From a virus, in the IMG/VR virus record IMGVR_UViG_3300013099_000608, positions 1 through 24,678 of that record: DNA of 24,678 nucleotides, one strand, 5' to 3'. A program made the position numbers and the translations under genes. Shown here piece by piece: positions 17,045 through 23,966 of this stretch. Position 1 is the first letter of the stretch. The number at the start of each line of letters is the position of its first letter. Under the pieces are notes generated by a model, which was not told the origin of the DNA, did not search any database, and was given only the letters and a program-made list of their open reading frames with translations.

Positions 17045-18240
17045 TGGCGATTAACGTTGACACGACGAACGTCAAGGACTTCCCAGACTACACGCCGGAC
17101 AACAACCAGGGACGGTTCAACGTCATCGGTGGGAACCCCGCGATGTGGTGGAACTCAGACACGAAGACGACCCTTGTCGTCTACTTCGTCCCCGACTCCG
17201 ACCCACCGCTTCCCATCTACTGGGAGATCCCGGACAGCTCAACCGTGCAGGCGTACTACGGCCCTGACGTGAAGAGCCCGCAAGCCGACAGGCATGTAAC
17301 GAACGCCCAACTGCTCTCGTATGGGGCTCTCGGGCAGGGCTCGTCGCTCGAGATACCGCAGACCGAACAAGACCCATTGCTCTCGTGGGCTGAGATCTAT
17401 GAGAGACAGGCTCAGGTTCGCCCTTATCTGCTCGAGCCAGATGTTGTCGGCCTGATTATGGGTGCTGCCATCGAAGGCCGCGCCGTCACGCAGCCAGAAC
17501 TCGAGACCACGGAATGGTGGCAGACGCACACAGAAGGCGAGCGAGAATGGCTCATCAAGGTCGAAGCCGACCCCTTGACAGCAGAGATTACGATGGAGTC
17601 CAACATGGCTCGTGTCACAGACGATCTCTCAAAGGCTGGCATGGCAGGGGCTCCTGAAGATTTGGTTGAGTTCCTGTCCACTCAGTACACGACCGGTAAA
17701 TGGACTGAGAACATGCTCATCTCTCAGGTCGCTGCTGTGTCAGACCCGTACAGTGTTCACCAGATGACCACCGAGACAAGCGCTTTCATGAGCGGCCTTG
17801 GCACAGTTGACACGTCGCGCAAGGACGAGGATACCGTTCGGAGCCTTCTCGCGAAGTGGTTGGGACCACAGTTCGGTGACTGGTCGAGTGGCGACATAGA
17901 GAGTGCGGCAGGAAGGATACGCAACGACCCCGACGGTGAGATGGAGTTCGTCGAGTCACTGAAGGACCAGCGTGTGACCCTGTTCTCGAACTACACCGAC
18001 AGGAATCAGTCGTACGAGTCCATCATGCGGCCGTGGAAGAATTACGCAGAGAGCCGCTGGGGTGCGCCTGCCGACGAGACGGACACGGCCATCCAGCAGG
18101 CGATGGCTTTCAACGACCCGAAGCAGGCGTCGGACACCATCATGAAGGCAGGGTTCGACCGTGGCTACGACAAGGTTGTCAGAGAAGTAGGGAACGCCAT
18201 CTCAACTGGCATGAGCAAGAACGTAAGGGGTGTCGTATGA
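17044..18240 (+). CDS. Virion structural protein with WW-x-R-W motif (398 aa)
   Basis: It starts at the TGATG junction with the preceding gene, after GGGGAG near 17031. The first 100 residues are beta-rich with many aromatics (IGGNPAMWWNSD, VYFVPDSDPPLPIYWEIPD). The rest is helical: TTEWWQTHTEGEREWL at about 157-172, then RVTLFSNYTDRNQSYESIMR with PWKNYAESRWGAPADE after it near 304-345. These two helical signatures recur, as I recall, in structural proteins of actinobacterial phages, in the same order. No catalytic motif or membrane segment is present. It forms one cluster with its neighbours and ends in an ATGA overlap with the next gene. A role as internal virion or neck protein is inferred from context only. 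Confidence 0.8.
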   Translation: MAINVDTTNVKDFPDYTPDNNQGRFNVIGGNPAMWWNSDTKTTLVVYFVPDSDPPLPIYWEIPDSSTVQAYYGPDVKSPQADRHVTNAQLLSYGALGQGSSLEIPQTEQDPLLSWAEIYERQAQVRPYLLEPDVVGLIMGAAIEGRAVTQPELETTEWWQTHTEGEREWLIKVEADPLTAEITMESNMARVTDDLSKAGMAGAPEDLVEFLSTQYTTGKWTENMLISQVAAVSDPYSVHQMTTETSAFMSGLGTVDTSRKDEDTVRSLLAKWLGPQFGDWSSGDIESAAGRIRNDPDGEMEFVESLKDQRVTLFSNYTDRNQSYESIMRPWKNYAESRWGAPADETDTAIQQAMAFNDPKQASDTIMKAGFDRGYDKVVREVGNAISTGMSKNVRGVV

Positions 18241-19064
18241 GTTTGGGCACAGACAAGCTGCGAGAGATCTATGGGTGGCTCGAGACAGCCACGCTGGATG
18301 TATTCATCGGTGCCTATCTCGTCAGCGAGGACCCCGTCGAGGCGTGGGCTGCTGTGAGAGCCGACGCTCGGTATGGGACGTGGTTCCCTGGCAACATGAC
18401 CGATGACGGTCGACCCCGATACCAGGAAGACGATTACGCCACAGCCATCGCTGGTTATGACGAAGTCTTTATCAATGTGGGCATTGATCCGAGCGTGTTC
18501 AGGGACAGGTACGGTGAGTTCATCGAAGGTGACGTGACCCCACAGGAACTCGAACTGAATAGGGTTAACCCGATGTACGACCGCATCGTTTCTCGCTCTC
18601 TGGCGTTGAGGAACGTCTACTCGGAGTACTTCGGGGTAGAGCTCACCGATAGCGCTCTTCTTGCATCTGCTCTTTCGCCCGACCTTGGGGAGCGCATTCT
18701 TGCCAAGCAAATCTCTGTCGCTGAGATTGGTGGGTCTGGCAAGCAGCACGGCTTCGACATAGCGAAGGAGTTCTCATCCATGCTTCAAGATCAAGGCATG
18801 GACCAAGCGCGGGCCGACACCATCTTCGGTTCGGCGCAAGGTCTTCTCCCCGTTCTGAACGTTCTTGCCCAACGGCACGGCGACCCCGACGACACGTTCG
18901 ACATCGAAGAGTTTGTTGGTGGCGTTGAGCTCGGCGACCAGGAACAACGGCTCCGCATAGACAGATTGAGAGCGCAGGAAGACTCAACGTTCACAGGCGG
19001 CAAGCAGGTCGACTACGCACTCTCGCAGAAGACCGGTGGCGTTTCTGGTCTGGATGAGCTATGA
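18237..19064 (+). CDS. Helical virion structural protein with WFPGN motif (275 aa)
   Basis: ATG 18237 overlaps the preceding stop by 4 bases and follows AAGGGG at 18225-18230; an in-frame extension to 18033 runs antiparallel to no signal and is rejected. The product is mostly helical. It has YGTWFPGNMTDDGRPRYQED at about 44-63, VTPQELELNRV near 100-111 and a C-terminal block GDQEQRLRIDRLRAQEDSTF near 236-255. These match, from memory, a family of actinobacterial-phage virion proteins lying next to the WW-motif family. The C-terminal arginine-rich helix resembles those that contact DNA or other virion proteins. It is the last gene before a 175-base gap and the scaffold gene, so it ends the block between portal and capsid. 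Confidence 0.8.
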   Translation: MSLGTDKLREIYGWLETATLDVFIGAYLVSEDPVEAWAAVRADARYGTWFPGNMTDDGRPRYQEDDYATAIAGYDEVFINVGIDPSVFRDRYGEFIEGDVTPQELELNRVNPMYDRIVSRSLALRNVYSEYFGVELTDSALLASALSPDLGERILAKQISVAEIGGSGKQHGFDIAKEFSSMLQDQGMDQARADTIFGSAQGLLPVLNVLAQRHGDPDDTFDIEEFVGGVELGDQEQRLRIDRLRAQEDSTFTGGKQVDYALSQKTGGVSGLDEL

Positions 19065-19121
19065 TGACATTCTCAGGTGGTGACCGCCCTAACCAACTGA
19101 CGTAATTTGGGCAGATACAAC

Positions 19122-19150
19122 TGAAGGTCTCAGAGCGGGAGCTCCCTTCA
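19122..19150 (+). other. Imperfect hairpin in the gap before the scaffold gene
   Basis: TGAAGG (19122-19127) pairs with CCTTCA (19145-19150), and an inner CTC/GAG pair extends the stem. No T tract follows. The gap 19065-19239 (175 bases) holds this hairpin and a ribosome site at its end. I see no convincing -35/-10 pair or gene in it. It is the longest non-coding stretch after the tRNA region and a likely place for a promoter or RNA element controlling capsid genes. Confidence 0.35.
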
Positions 19151-19227
19151 TGTATTCTGTTCCCAAAGCTCCCCTCGGCTGGCAAGCCCCACCGCTTTGC
19201 CACGAACCGTTAATCGGTGGAGTCGAC

Positions 19228-19234
19228 AAGGGAG
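19228..19234 (+). promoter_or_regulatory. Ribosome binding site fixing the scaffold start
   Basis: AAGGGAG lies 5 bases before ATG 19240. It favours this start over the in-frame ATG at 19150, which has CTCCCTTC just before it and no ribosome site. Confidence 0.65.
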
Positions 19235-19239
19235 ACAAC

Positions 19240-19704
19240 ATGACCACGCAAGAAGCCCCGACCACAGAAGAAGCCACGGAAGAAACATCCGGTGGTGGAC
19301 TTCGTAAAAAGCTCACGGAAGCCAATGCGAAGGTGAAGGATCTGGAAGCCAAGGAACGCAAGCGTGCGTTCGCGGATGCTGGATTCGACGTTGAGACAGG
19401 CATGGGAAAGGCCGTTGCGCGGACCTACGATGGAGACCCAGAGAAGGACTCCATCCTGAAGTTCGCACTCGACGAGTATGGCTATCAGCCAGCGCCTGCC
19501 CCAGAAGTCACTCATCCACAGGCTGAACAGATCAGCCTGGGCCAAGCTCAGCTCGATCAGGTCGGGAATGTTGCTGGTTCTGAAGTCCGAACCACACGCG
19601 AAGAACGTCTCGTGAAAGCGAGACAGGACGGCGACTACGGGGCTGAAGGGGCGATCATGGCTGCTCAGATGCAGGACATGATGGACCGCCAGGCCCGTCC
19701 ATAG
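19240..19704 (+). CDS. Capsid scaffolding protein
   Basis: The 154-residue acidic, helical protein lies directly before the capsid gene, the usual place of a scaffold. The N-terminal 25 residues are Thr/Glu-rich and disordered. A coiled-coil segment follows (about 28-48, RKKLTEANAKVKDLEAKE). Next comes a region DAGFDVETGMGKAVARTYDG at about 50-69 and ILKFALDEYGY at about 76-86, a pattern I recall from scaffolds of actinobacterial phages. The C-terminal part is rich in Gln, Ala and Arg and ends with a Met-rich helix that could bind the capsid protein. It acts inside the procapsid during assembly and is removed before or during packaging. No protease domain is present. Confidence 0.85.
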   Translation: MTTQEAPTTEEATEETSGGGLRKKLTEANAKVKDLEAKERKRAFADAGFDVETGMGKAVARTYDGDPEKDSILKFALDEYGYQPAPAPEVTHPQAEQISLGQAQLDQVGNVAGSEVRTTREERLVKARQDGDYGAEGAIMAAQMQDMMDRQARP

Positions 19705-19722
19705 ATTTAGGAGTCAACTCAC

Positions 19723-20955
19723 ATGGCAATCGCACCGGCACCACCTTTTGGAGAGACGGGCCTAGCAGCCACAGACGTCTATCCAGCTGACGGAGTAGAC
19801 GCAGGCGCAGCAGCGTCTTCGCAGCCCGTCAACGAAGCAATGGCTTCGACGCTCAACTATCCCCAATGGCAAGGCCAGATGTACTATCTCACCCGTGAGA
19901 TCGTGCCTTGGCTGTCAGCCATCGGTGGAATGGGGAACGGCAGAACCCTTCGGACGAAGGACTTCGTCTTCCAGATCGAGCAGGGCGAAGAGTCGTCCAA
20001 CAACAACGCGCGCCCTGAGGGTTGGACCCCTGAGGACGAGCGAGTGCTCTTCGGAGCCCAGCGCGTAGGCGTGACTGAGATTCATCAGCACTCCATCGCT
20101 CTCACCTACACCCGTGATGCGGTGTCCGGCCAGATCGGTGCTGGTGGAGACGCCCGTACCGGTGCTCTCGTCCCGAACGATGGTTCCATCGTCGAAGCCG
20201 AAGGCACGCCGATGCAGAAGGCCATCAACCAGAAGCTCCGCAAGATTGCCCGTGACTTGCAGAAGACTTCCCTGTACGGAACGTACTTGAATCCAGAGAC
20301 TCAGCCGGCAGGCTCGGGGACATCTGGGTTCGGTGGAACCTACGACCCTGCGCTCGTTCGCAAGGCTCAGGGTTTCCTTGACTATCTGCTCATTGGGGCC
20401 GGTCAGACGAACCCGACACCGTTGGTCCCTGGTAGCAACATCACGGTCGCAGCGATGGACGCTGCTGCTGCTCAGGACACGGAAGACCCGTTCTTCGGTG
20501 CCAAGATCGACACGGGCGCCGGTGGCGACCTGTGGCGTGACGGACTGGATGCTCTCCTTGTTGCGCTGTTCGAAGCCGACACGGAAGCTCCGATGATGAC
20601 ACCGGTTCTCTGGATGAACGCTTCCACGAAGGTTGCGCTGTCCAAGGAGTACACCAACAACTTCGGGCTGGCCGACAGGTCGCGCTCTGTTGGTGGTGTG
20701 AACATCGAGACCATCATCACGGACTTCGGTACGTTTGGTGTGGCGCTCGACCGGTACCTGCCGAAGAACATCATCCTGCTTGCGGACATGAGCTACATCA
20801 ATCCGGTGACGCTCCCCATCCCAGGCAAGGGCGTGTTCTTCACGGAACCACTCGCCAAGACCGGTGCCTATGAACGGCTCCAGATCTACGGCGAGATCGG
20901 CTTCGAGTACGGACCACGTTCGTATCACGGCATCGTTACCGATACACCTACCTGA
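19723..20955 (+). CDS. Major capsid protein (HK97 fold, SU10-like)
   Basis: The 410-residue product starts 18 bases after the scaffold stop, behind TAGGAG (19707-19712). It has no recognisable delta domain or protease site. Features typical of SU10-type capsid proteins are visible: RTLRTKDFVFQIEQGEE (about 74-90, N-arm/E-loop area), then TEIHQHSIALTYTRDAVSG (about 117-135), then the long spine-like helix MQKAINQKLRKIARDLQKTS (about 165-184). The C-terminal A-domain contains ITDFGTFGVALDRYLPKN and ends with YERLQIYGEIGFEYGPRSYH, resembling the end of this family. Family assignment is from memory of motif order; the capsid role is firmly supported by the scaffold in front. I count 2 CAA and 15 CAG glutamine codons. 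A perfect hairpin follows the stop. Confidence 0.9.
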   Translation: MAIAPAPPFGETGLAATDVYPADGVDAGAAASSQPVNEAMASTLNYPQWQGQMYYLTREIVPWLSAIGGMGNGRTLRTKDFVFQIEQGEESSNNNARPEGWTPEDERVLFGAQRVGVTEIHQHSIALTYTRDAVSGQIGAGGDARTGALVPNDGSIVEAEGTPMQKAINQKLRKIARDLQKTSLYGTYLNPETQPAGSGTSGFGGTYDPALVRKAQGFLDYLLIGAGQTNPTPLVPGSNITVAAMDAAAAQDTEDPFFGAKIDTGAGGDLWRDGLDALLVALFEADTEAPMMTPVLWMNASTKVALSKEYTNNFGLADRSRSVGGVNIETIITDFGTFGVALDRYLPKNIILLADMSYINPVTLPIPGKGVFFTEPLAKTGAYERLQIYGEIGFEYGPRSYHGIVTDTPT

Positions 20956-20969
20956 CAAACTGTGCTGGA

Positions 20970-20996
20970 GGGCAGGGGACGGCAAATCCCCTGCCC
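20970..20996 (+). terminator. Perfect 10-bp hairpin after the capsid gene
   Basis: GGGCAGGGGA (20970-20979) pairs perfectly with TCCCCTGCCC (20987-20996) around a 7-base loop. No T tract follows (GATAGTGCGG), and the next gene has its own ribosome site. It may attenuate transcription or protect the 3' end of the capsid mRNA rather than fully terminate. Confidence 0.65.
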
Positions 20997-21016
20997 GATA
21001 GTGCGGAAAGGACATC

Positions 21017-21409
21017 ATGGATTTCACAGACCTAGGTGCGTCGGTGACGGCAGAGTTCGTGCTCGGCAAGCTCTTGTCGGTTCCGGCACCGTCGGCGTTG
21101 TACATCAAGTTGCATATCGGTGACCCCGGCAAGGACGCTGTTGCGAACCCTGCTGCAGAGACGACAAGGGCGTTGGTTGTCTTCGATGATCCGATACCTG
21201 CATCGACTGATGGTCGTGCTCAGGCGTTGACTGCTGCTGATGTGATATGGACTGCTGTTGCAGCGACGGAGACGTACAGCCACATGAGTATTTGGGACGA
21301 CCTGACGGCAGGTAACCCTTGGTACAAGGGTGCTATTGTTGCTCCGATCGCGGTGACTGCTGGTTCCAACTTCAAGTTCAACGCAGGCTCCAAGCTCGAT
21401 CACACATAG
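21017..21409 (+). CDS. Phage fibre/decoration-like protein (LHxGDPG family)
   Basis: The start follows AAAGGA (21006-21011). This 130-residue beta-rich protein has ALYIKLHIGDPG at about 27-38, then AAETTRALVVFDDP, VIWTAVAATETYSHMSIWD near 75-93, a G-N-P-W-Y-K-G turn and AVTAGSNFKFNAG near the end. This order matches a widespread small family usually annotated as phage tail-fibre or minor structural protein. It consists of a single beta sandwich. Its place right after the capsid gene makes a head decoration or head-fibre role as likely as a tail one. The family is clear to me; the exact location in the virion is inference. Confidence 0.8.
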   Translation: MDFTDLGASVTAEFVLGKLLSVPAPSALYIKLHIGDPGKDAVANPAAETTRALVVFDDPIPASTDGRAQALTAADVIWTAVAATETYSHMSIWDDLTAGNPWYKGAIVAPIAVTAGSNFKFNAGSKLDHT

Positions 21410-21412
21410 CTC

Positions 21413-22534
21413 ATGGCTGCTGATGCGTTCTTCACGCTTGATGGGTCCGCAGGGTCTTATCTCAGTACGCCCCATACGGCGAACCTTGAGTTCACTGCTG
21501 CTTGGCAGGTCCAGGCTTCGGTATCTGTTGCTGACGTTCTGGATCCTGTCGGGTTCAGGGTGCTGTACTCGAACAGGAGTGCAGTAGGCAACGGGGAAGA
21601 CCTGTTGTGGGCTTGGGATACAGCAACACAGAAGATGCGGGCGAGCACCCGTGACCAGAGTGCTATCCAAGATCAGGTGAGTGATCCGTTCGTTGTCGCC
21701 AACGATGAGCGACACAGTTATCTAGCTGAAGCTGATAGCTCTGGATGGACGTACCGTTTGGACTTCGGTTTGGTCAGTAGCCACGTCTTTGCTTTCAGTA
21801 TGCCGTTCGTTCCCAACACGGACCATGAAGTGCGTATTGGGGGCAGTCATCTTGGTGGTGCACCGTGGAAGGGCAACGTGTGGACGGTGTTCGTTGCTGC
21901 TGGTGTTGGTCCTGATCTGGACGACCTGTTGAACTTCGACGCCGGTAACGCTTCGTTGCCGAACGGACCTGTCTCTGACGGATCTACATTCTCGTCTGGT
22001 GGCAGGGTGTGGACGGTTCATGGTGATGGTGTATCGTTCACCAACGCTATCCAAGACTTCGATGGCAACTTCCAGTTGGAAGCTACAGCAGACATCGAGT
22101 TCGATGGCACGTTCACTGCGGTGTTCGATGGTTCCTTCGGACTCGAAGCCACAGCTGAGACACAGTTCGATGGGGTGCATCTGCCACCAGCATCGGGTGA
22201 CTTCGGGCTGGTCGGAGAAGCAGACCTTACGCTCGATGGCACCGTGTTCTTCACTGGTGACTTCGGACTGGAAGTAGAGTCTTTGCTCGAGTTCGATGGC
22301 GACGGATGGGTAGAACGTGACTTCGCCTTGGTCGGGTCCGCGGAGCTGGGATTCACCGGACAGGCCGAGATGGAAGGCACGTTTGCGCTCGAGGGGCAGG
22401 CACACACCCGTATGGAATGGGTGCCATTCTTGTGTCCTGGTACGTCGGCCGTTGGGTGTGCCGTTGGGCCGGCGTCAGTCACTGATACGCTACACCCAGC
22501 AGAAGCGTGCACTTGTCAACGAGAGGGATGCTGA
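21413..22534 (+). CDS. LamG-like virion protein with tandem FDG repeat and Cys-rich tail
   Basis: ATG 21413 lies 4 bases after the previous stop, with no clear ribosome site, so coupling is likely. Residues 1-210 form a LamG/jelly-roll-like domain (FTLDGSAGSYLSTPHTANLE at the start; GPVSDGSTF...GRVWTVHG at 185-204). Residues about 216-335 are six units of 19-24 residues with the pattern [DS]F-x-L-E-x-x-A-x-x-x-FDG. The last 35 residues contain five or more cysteines (CPGTSAVGC, ACTCQREGC). The first part is clearly related to the C-terminal region of the protein encoded at 6124-7362: 21 of 26 residues match in the shared motif. Likely surface-exposed and carbohydrate- or host-binding. It ends in a TGATG overlap with the next gene. 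Confidence 0.8.
   Translation: MAADAFFTLDGSAGSYLSTPHTANLEFTAAWQVQASVSVADVLDPVGFRVLYSNRSAVGNGEDLLWAWDTATQKMRASTRDQSAIQDQVSDPFVVANDERHSYLAEADSSGWTYRLDFGLVSSHVFAFSMPFVPNTDHEVRIGGSHLGGAPWKGNVWTVFVAAGVGPDLDDLLNFDAGNASLPNGPVSDGSTFSSGGRVWTVHGDGVSFTNAIQDFDGNFQLEATADIEFDGTFTAVFDGSFGLEATAETQFDGVHLPPASGDFGLVGEADLTLDGTVFFTGDFGLEVESLLEFDGDGWVERDFALVGSAELGFTGQAEMEGTFALEGQAHTRMEWVPFLCPGTSAVGCAVGPASVTDTLHPAEACTCQREGC
22057..22416 (+). repeat. Six degenerate tandem FDG repeats (coding)
   Basis: Six protein units of 19-24 residues (about 57-72 bases each) follow one another: FDGNFQLEATADIEFDG, FDGSFGLEATAETQFDG, GDFGLVGEADLTLDG, GDFGLEVESLLEFDG, RDFALVGSAELGFTG and EGTFALEGQAHTRM. The bases are less alike than the residues, so they are not recent copies. 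The alternating pattern predicts a stacked beta structure. Confidence 0.75.
22521..22527 (+). promoter_or_regulatory. Ribosome binding site choosing between three starts
   Basis: GAGAGGG lies 6 bases before ATG 22534. The ATG at 22528 would sit directly on it and the GTG at 22507 has no such site, so 22534 is preferred. Confidence 0.55.
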
Positions 22535-22995
22535 TGCCAGCACAACTGAACCAGAATCAAACCCAGTACTACGCGCGCCTTGACACCGCGCCCCCATTGA
22601 CACGCTGCCTGAAGGACGGGTCAGGGAACCCAATCAATCTCACCGGTGCGTCGGTCACGATCTCGATCTCGTATGCAATGCGGAAGGGCGGCTTCGTGTT
22701 GTTCCCTCGGGATCTCATCGTACGAGAATCGCCTTGCATCGTCGAAGACCAGGATGGAGACCTTGAAGGGTGGGTCCGATGGTCCCCATTTGAAGGGGCT
22801 CTCACCCCGTCTGGGCGATACCAGTACACGTTCGAAGTGACGTTCCAGGACGGCACCCACATGACGGTGCCACCGAACACATGGCTGCCGATGGTGATTC
22901 AACCCAAGATCGGTGGACCGCTTGTCCAGGGCGATGGTGGCTCATCTCAGACGAACGCCGAACAGGTGTTCCCACCAGCATCAGGGGGTTCGTGA
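22534..22995 (+). CDS. BppU-N-like small tail/baseplate-type protein
   Basis: This 153-residue beta-rich protein has PPLTRCLKDGSGNPINLTGA at about 20-39 followed by strands up to residue 60, then a central D-G-D-L-E-G-W-V-R-W segment and PSGRYQYTFEVTFQDGTHMT at about 90-109, and VPPNTWLPMVI. Order and spacing match the N-terminal domain of BppU-like phage proteins: L-x-D-x-x-G-x-P-[IV]-[DN]-L-T-G-A, then G-x-Y-x-x-x-F-x-V-T-[FT]-x-D-G. In siphoviruses that domain anchors receptor-binding parts in the baseplate; stand-alone copies are common in many phages with unproven role. The C-terminal 25 residues are Gly/Ser-rich. The stop overlaps the next ATG by one base. Confidence 0.7.
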   Translation: MPAQLNQNQTQYYARLDTAPPLTRCLKDGSGNPINLTGASVTISISYAMRKGGFVLFPRDLIVRESPCIVEDQDGDLEGWVRWSPFEGALTPSGRYQYTFEVTFQDGTHMTVPPNTWLPMVIQPKIGGPLVQGDGGSSQTNAEQVFPPASGGS

Positions 22996-23966
22996 TGGTA
23001 GGTCAAGGCACTTCGGCGTACACGGTTAGCTCGATCATCGACCGACTGTTGCAGCAGATTCTCACGCCACCCGACTCTCAGCCTGCACAGGTGCAGCTGC
23101 TCGAGAGCATCGGCGCTACAGACACGCTGGTAAAGGTGGGTTCGTTCACCGTTCCTGAAGACGAGAACCTTCTGCGTCAGGGCTCTCTTCTCGAGTCCGG
23201 TCAGGAGCTCATGAGAGTCGTTGCGTATGACTCCCAGCCGAAAGAAGTAATCGTGACCCGTGGTGAGTACGGGACCGTGCCGGCGCAGCATACGGCACCG
23301 TCCTTGCTCACCATGAACCCCGTCTACACGAGAGCAGCAATCTTCGAGTCGGTGGCTGACAATCTCATCACCTTGTACCCGAAGTTGTTCACCACGTCGA
23401 GCGAATTGCTCTCTTCCGTGACGGACGGGGTCTTCCCTATCGGCGACGATCTCGCCGTCGAAGTCCTGAGCGTGAAGCCAGGTGACTTCGTGACCGACAT
23501 CGACATTCATGGGGAGATAGTGGACTTCCACCCGATGACCGGTGGGCGCTCGCTTGTTCTCAATCCACATCCCGGGCATGGGGGCCGCAACTCGCTGGCA
23601 ACGGGTCAGATGGTGTCGAACTCGGCTGCGTTCGGCACTGTCTGGCTTCGGTACCGTCGGCGCATGGCCAAGGCCCAATGGGAAACAGATCTGCTCGACG
23701 ACCTTGGTGTCGACGAGCGCTGGGCTCGTATTGTGATGTTCGGCGCGGCAGCTGACCTGTTCGCAGGCCGTGACGTACCGGCATCTCAGACAGAGTGGGT
23801 CAAGAGCGTGCTGGAAGCCCAGAACATTCGCGTTGGCTCTCGCATGTCGATTGCCGGCGGTCTCTATCAGTTGCGTAACATGCTGCTGGCTGACGCCGAG
23901 AAAGAGATGAAGACGGAGTACAAGACACGGGTCATGATGATGCCGACGTTCAATCAGGTGCCTTGA
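22995..23966 (+). CDS. Putative head-tail connector or neck protein (323 aa)
   Basis: The start is ATG 22995 in a TGATG junction, with a GGGGG tract at 22984-22988; an in-frame extension to 22881 would lie inside the previous gene. The N-terminal part has helices (VSSIIDRLLQQIL, about 11-23) and a beta region with VIVTRGEYGTVPAQH near 85-99. The middle is beta-rich (VLSVKPGDFVTDIDIHGEIV). The C-terminal helical region contains WLRYRRRMAKAQWETDLLDD and LGVDERWARIVMFGAAADLF, then GGLYQLRNMLLADAEKEMK. The helical C-terminal pattern resembles gp6/adaptor-type connector proteins, as I remember them from actinobacterial phages, but the likeness is not decisive. Position after the capsid and decoration genes and before tail genes fits a head-completion role. 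Confidence 0.75.
   Translation: MVGQGTSAYTVSSIIDRLLQQILTPPDSQPAQVQLLESIGATDTLVKVGSFTVPEDENLLRQGSLLESGQELMRVVAYDSQPKEVIVTRGEYGTVPAQHTAPSLLTMNPVYTRAAIFESVADNLITLYPKLFTTSSELLSSVTDGVFPIGDDLAVEVLSVKPGDFVTDIDIHGEIVDFHPMTGGRSLVLNPHPGHGGRNSLATGQMVSNSAAFGTVWLRYRRRMAKAQWETDLLDDLGVDERWARIVMFGAAADLFAGRDVPASQTEWVKSVLEAQNIRVGSRMSIAGGLYQLRNMLLADAEKEMKTEYKTRVMMMPTFNQVP

Noticed and set aside
18033-18236. Upstream extension of the WFPGN-motif gene
   Set aside because: The extension overlaps the preceding gene by 200 bases and its residues look out of frame (Arg/His-rich); ATG 18237 has an AAGGGG site.
19150-19239. Longer start for the scaffold gene at ATG 19150
   Set aside because: No ribosome site there, while ATG 19240 has AAGGGAG at good spacing; the extra residues do not look like a scaffold N-terminus.
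19915-21132. Long minus-strand frame (405 codons) opposite the capsid gene
   Set aside because: It lies fully antisense to the well-supported capsid gene, has no recognisable domain and an unnatural composition. GC-rich coding DNA often leaves the opposite strand open.
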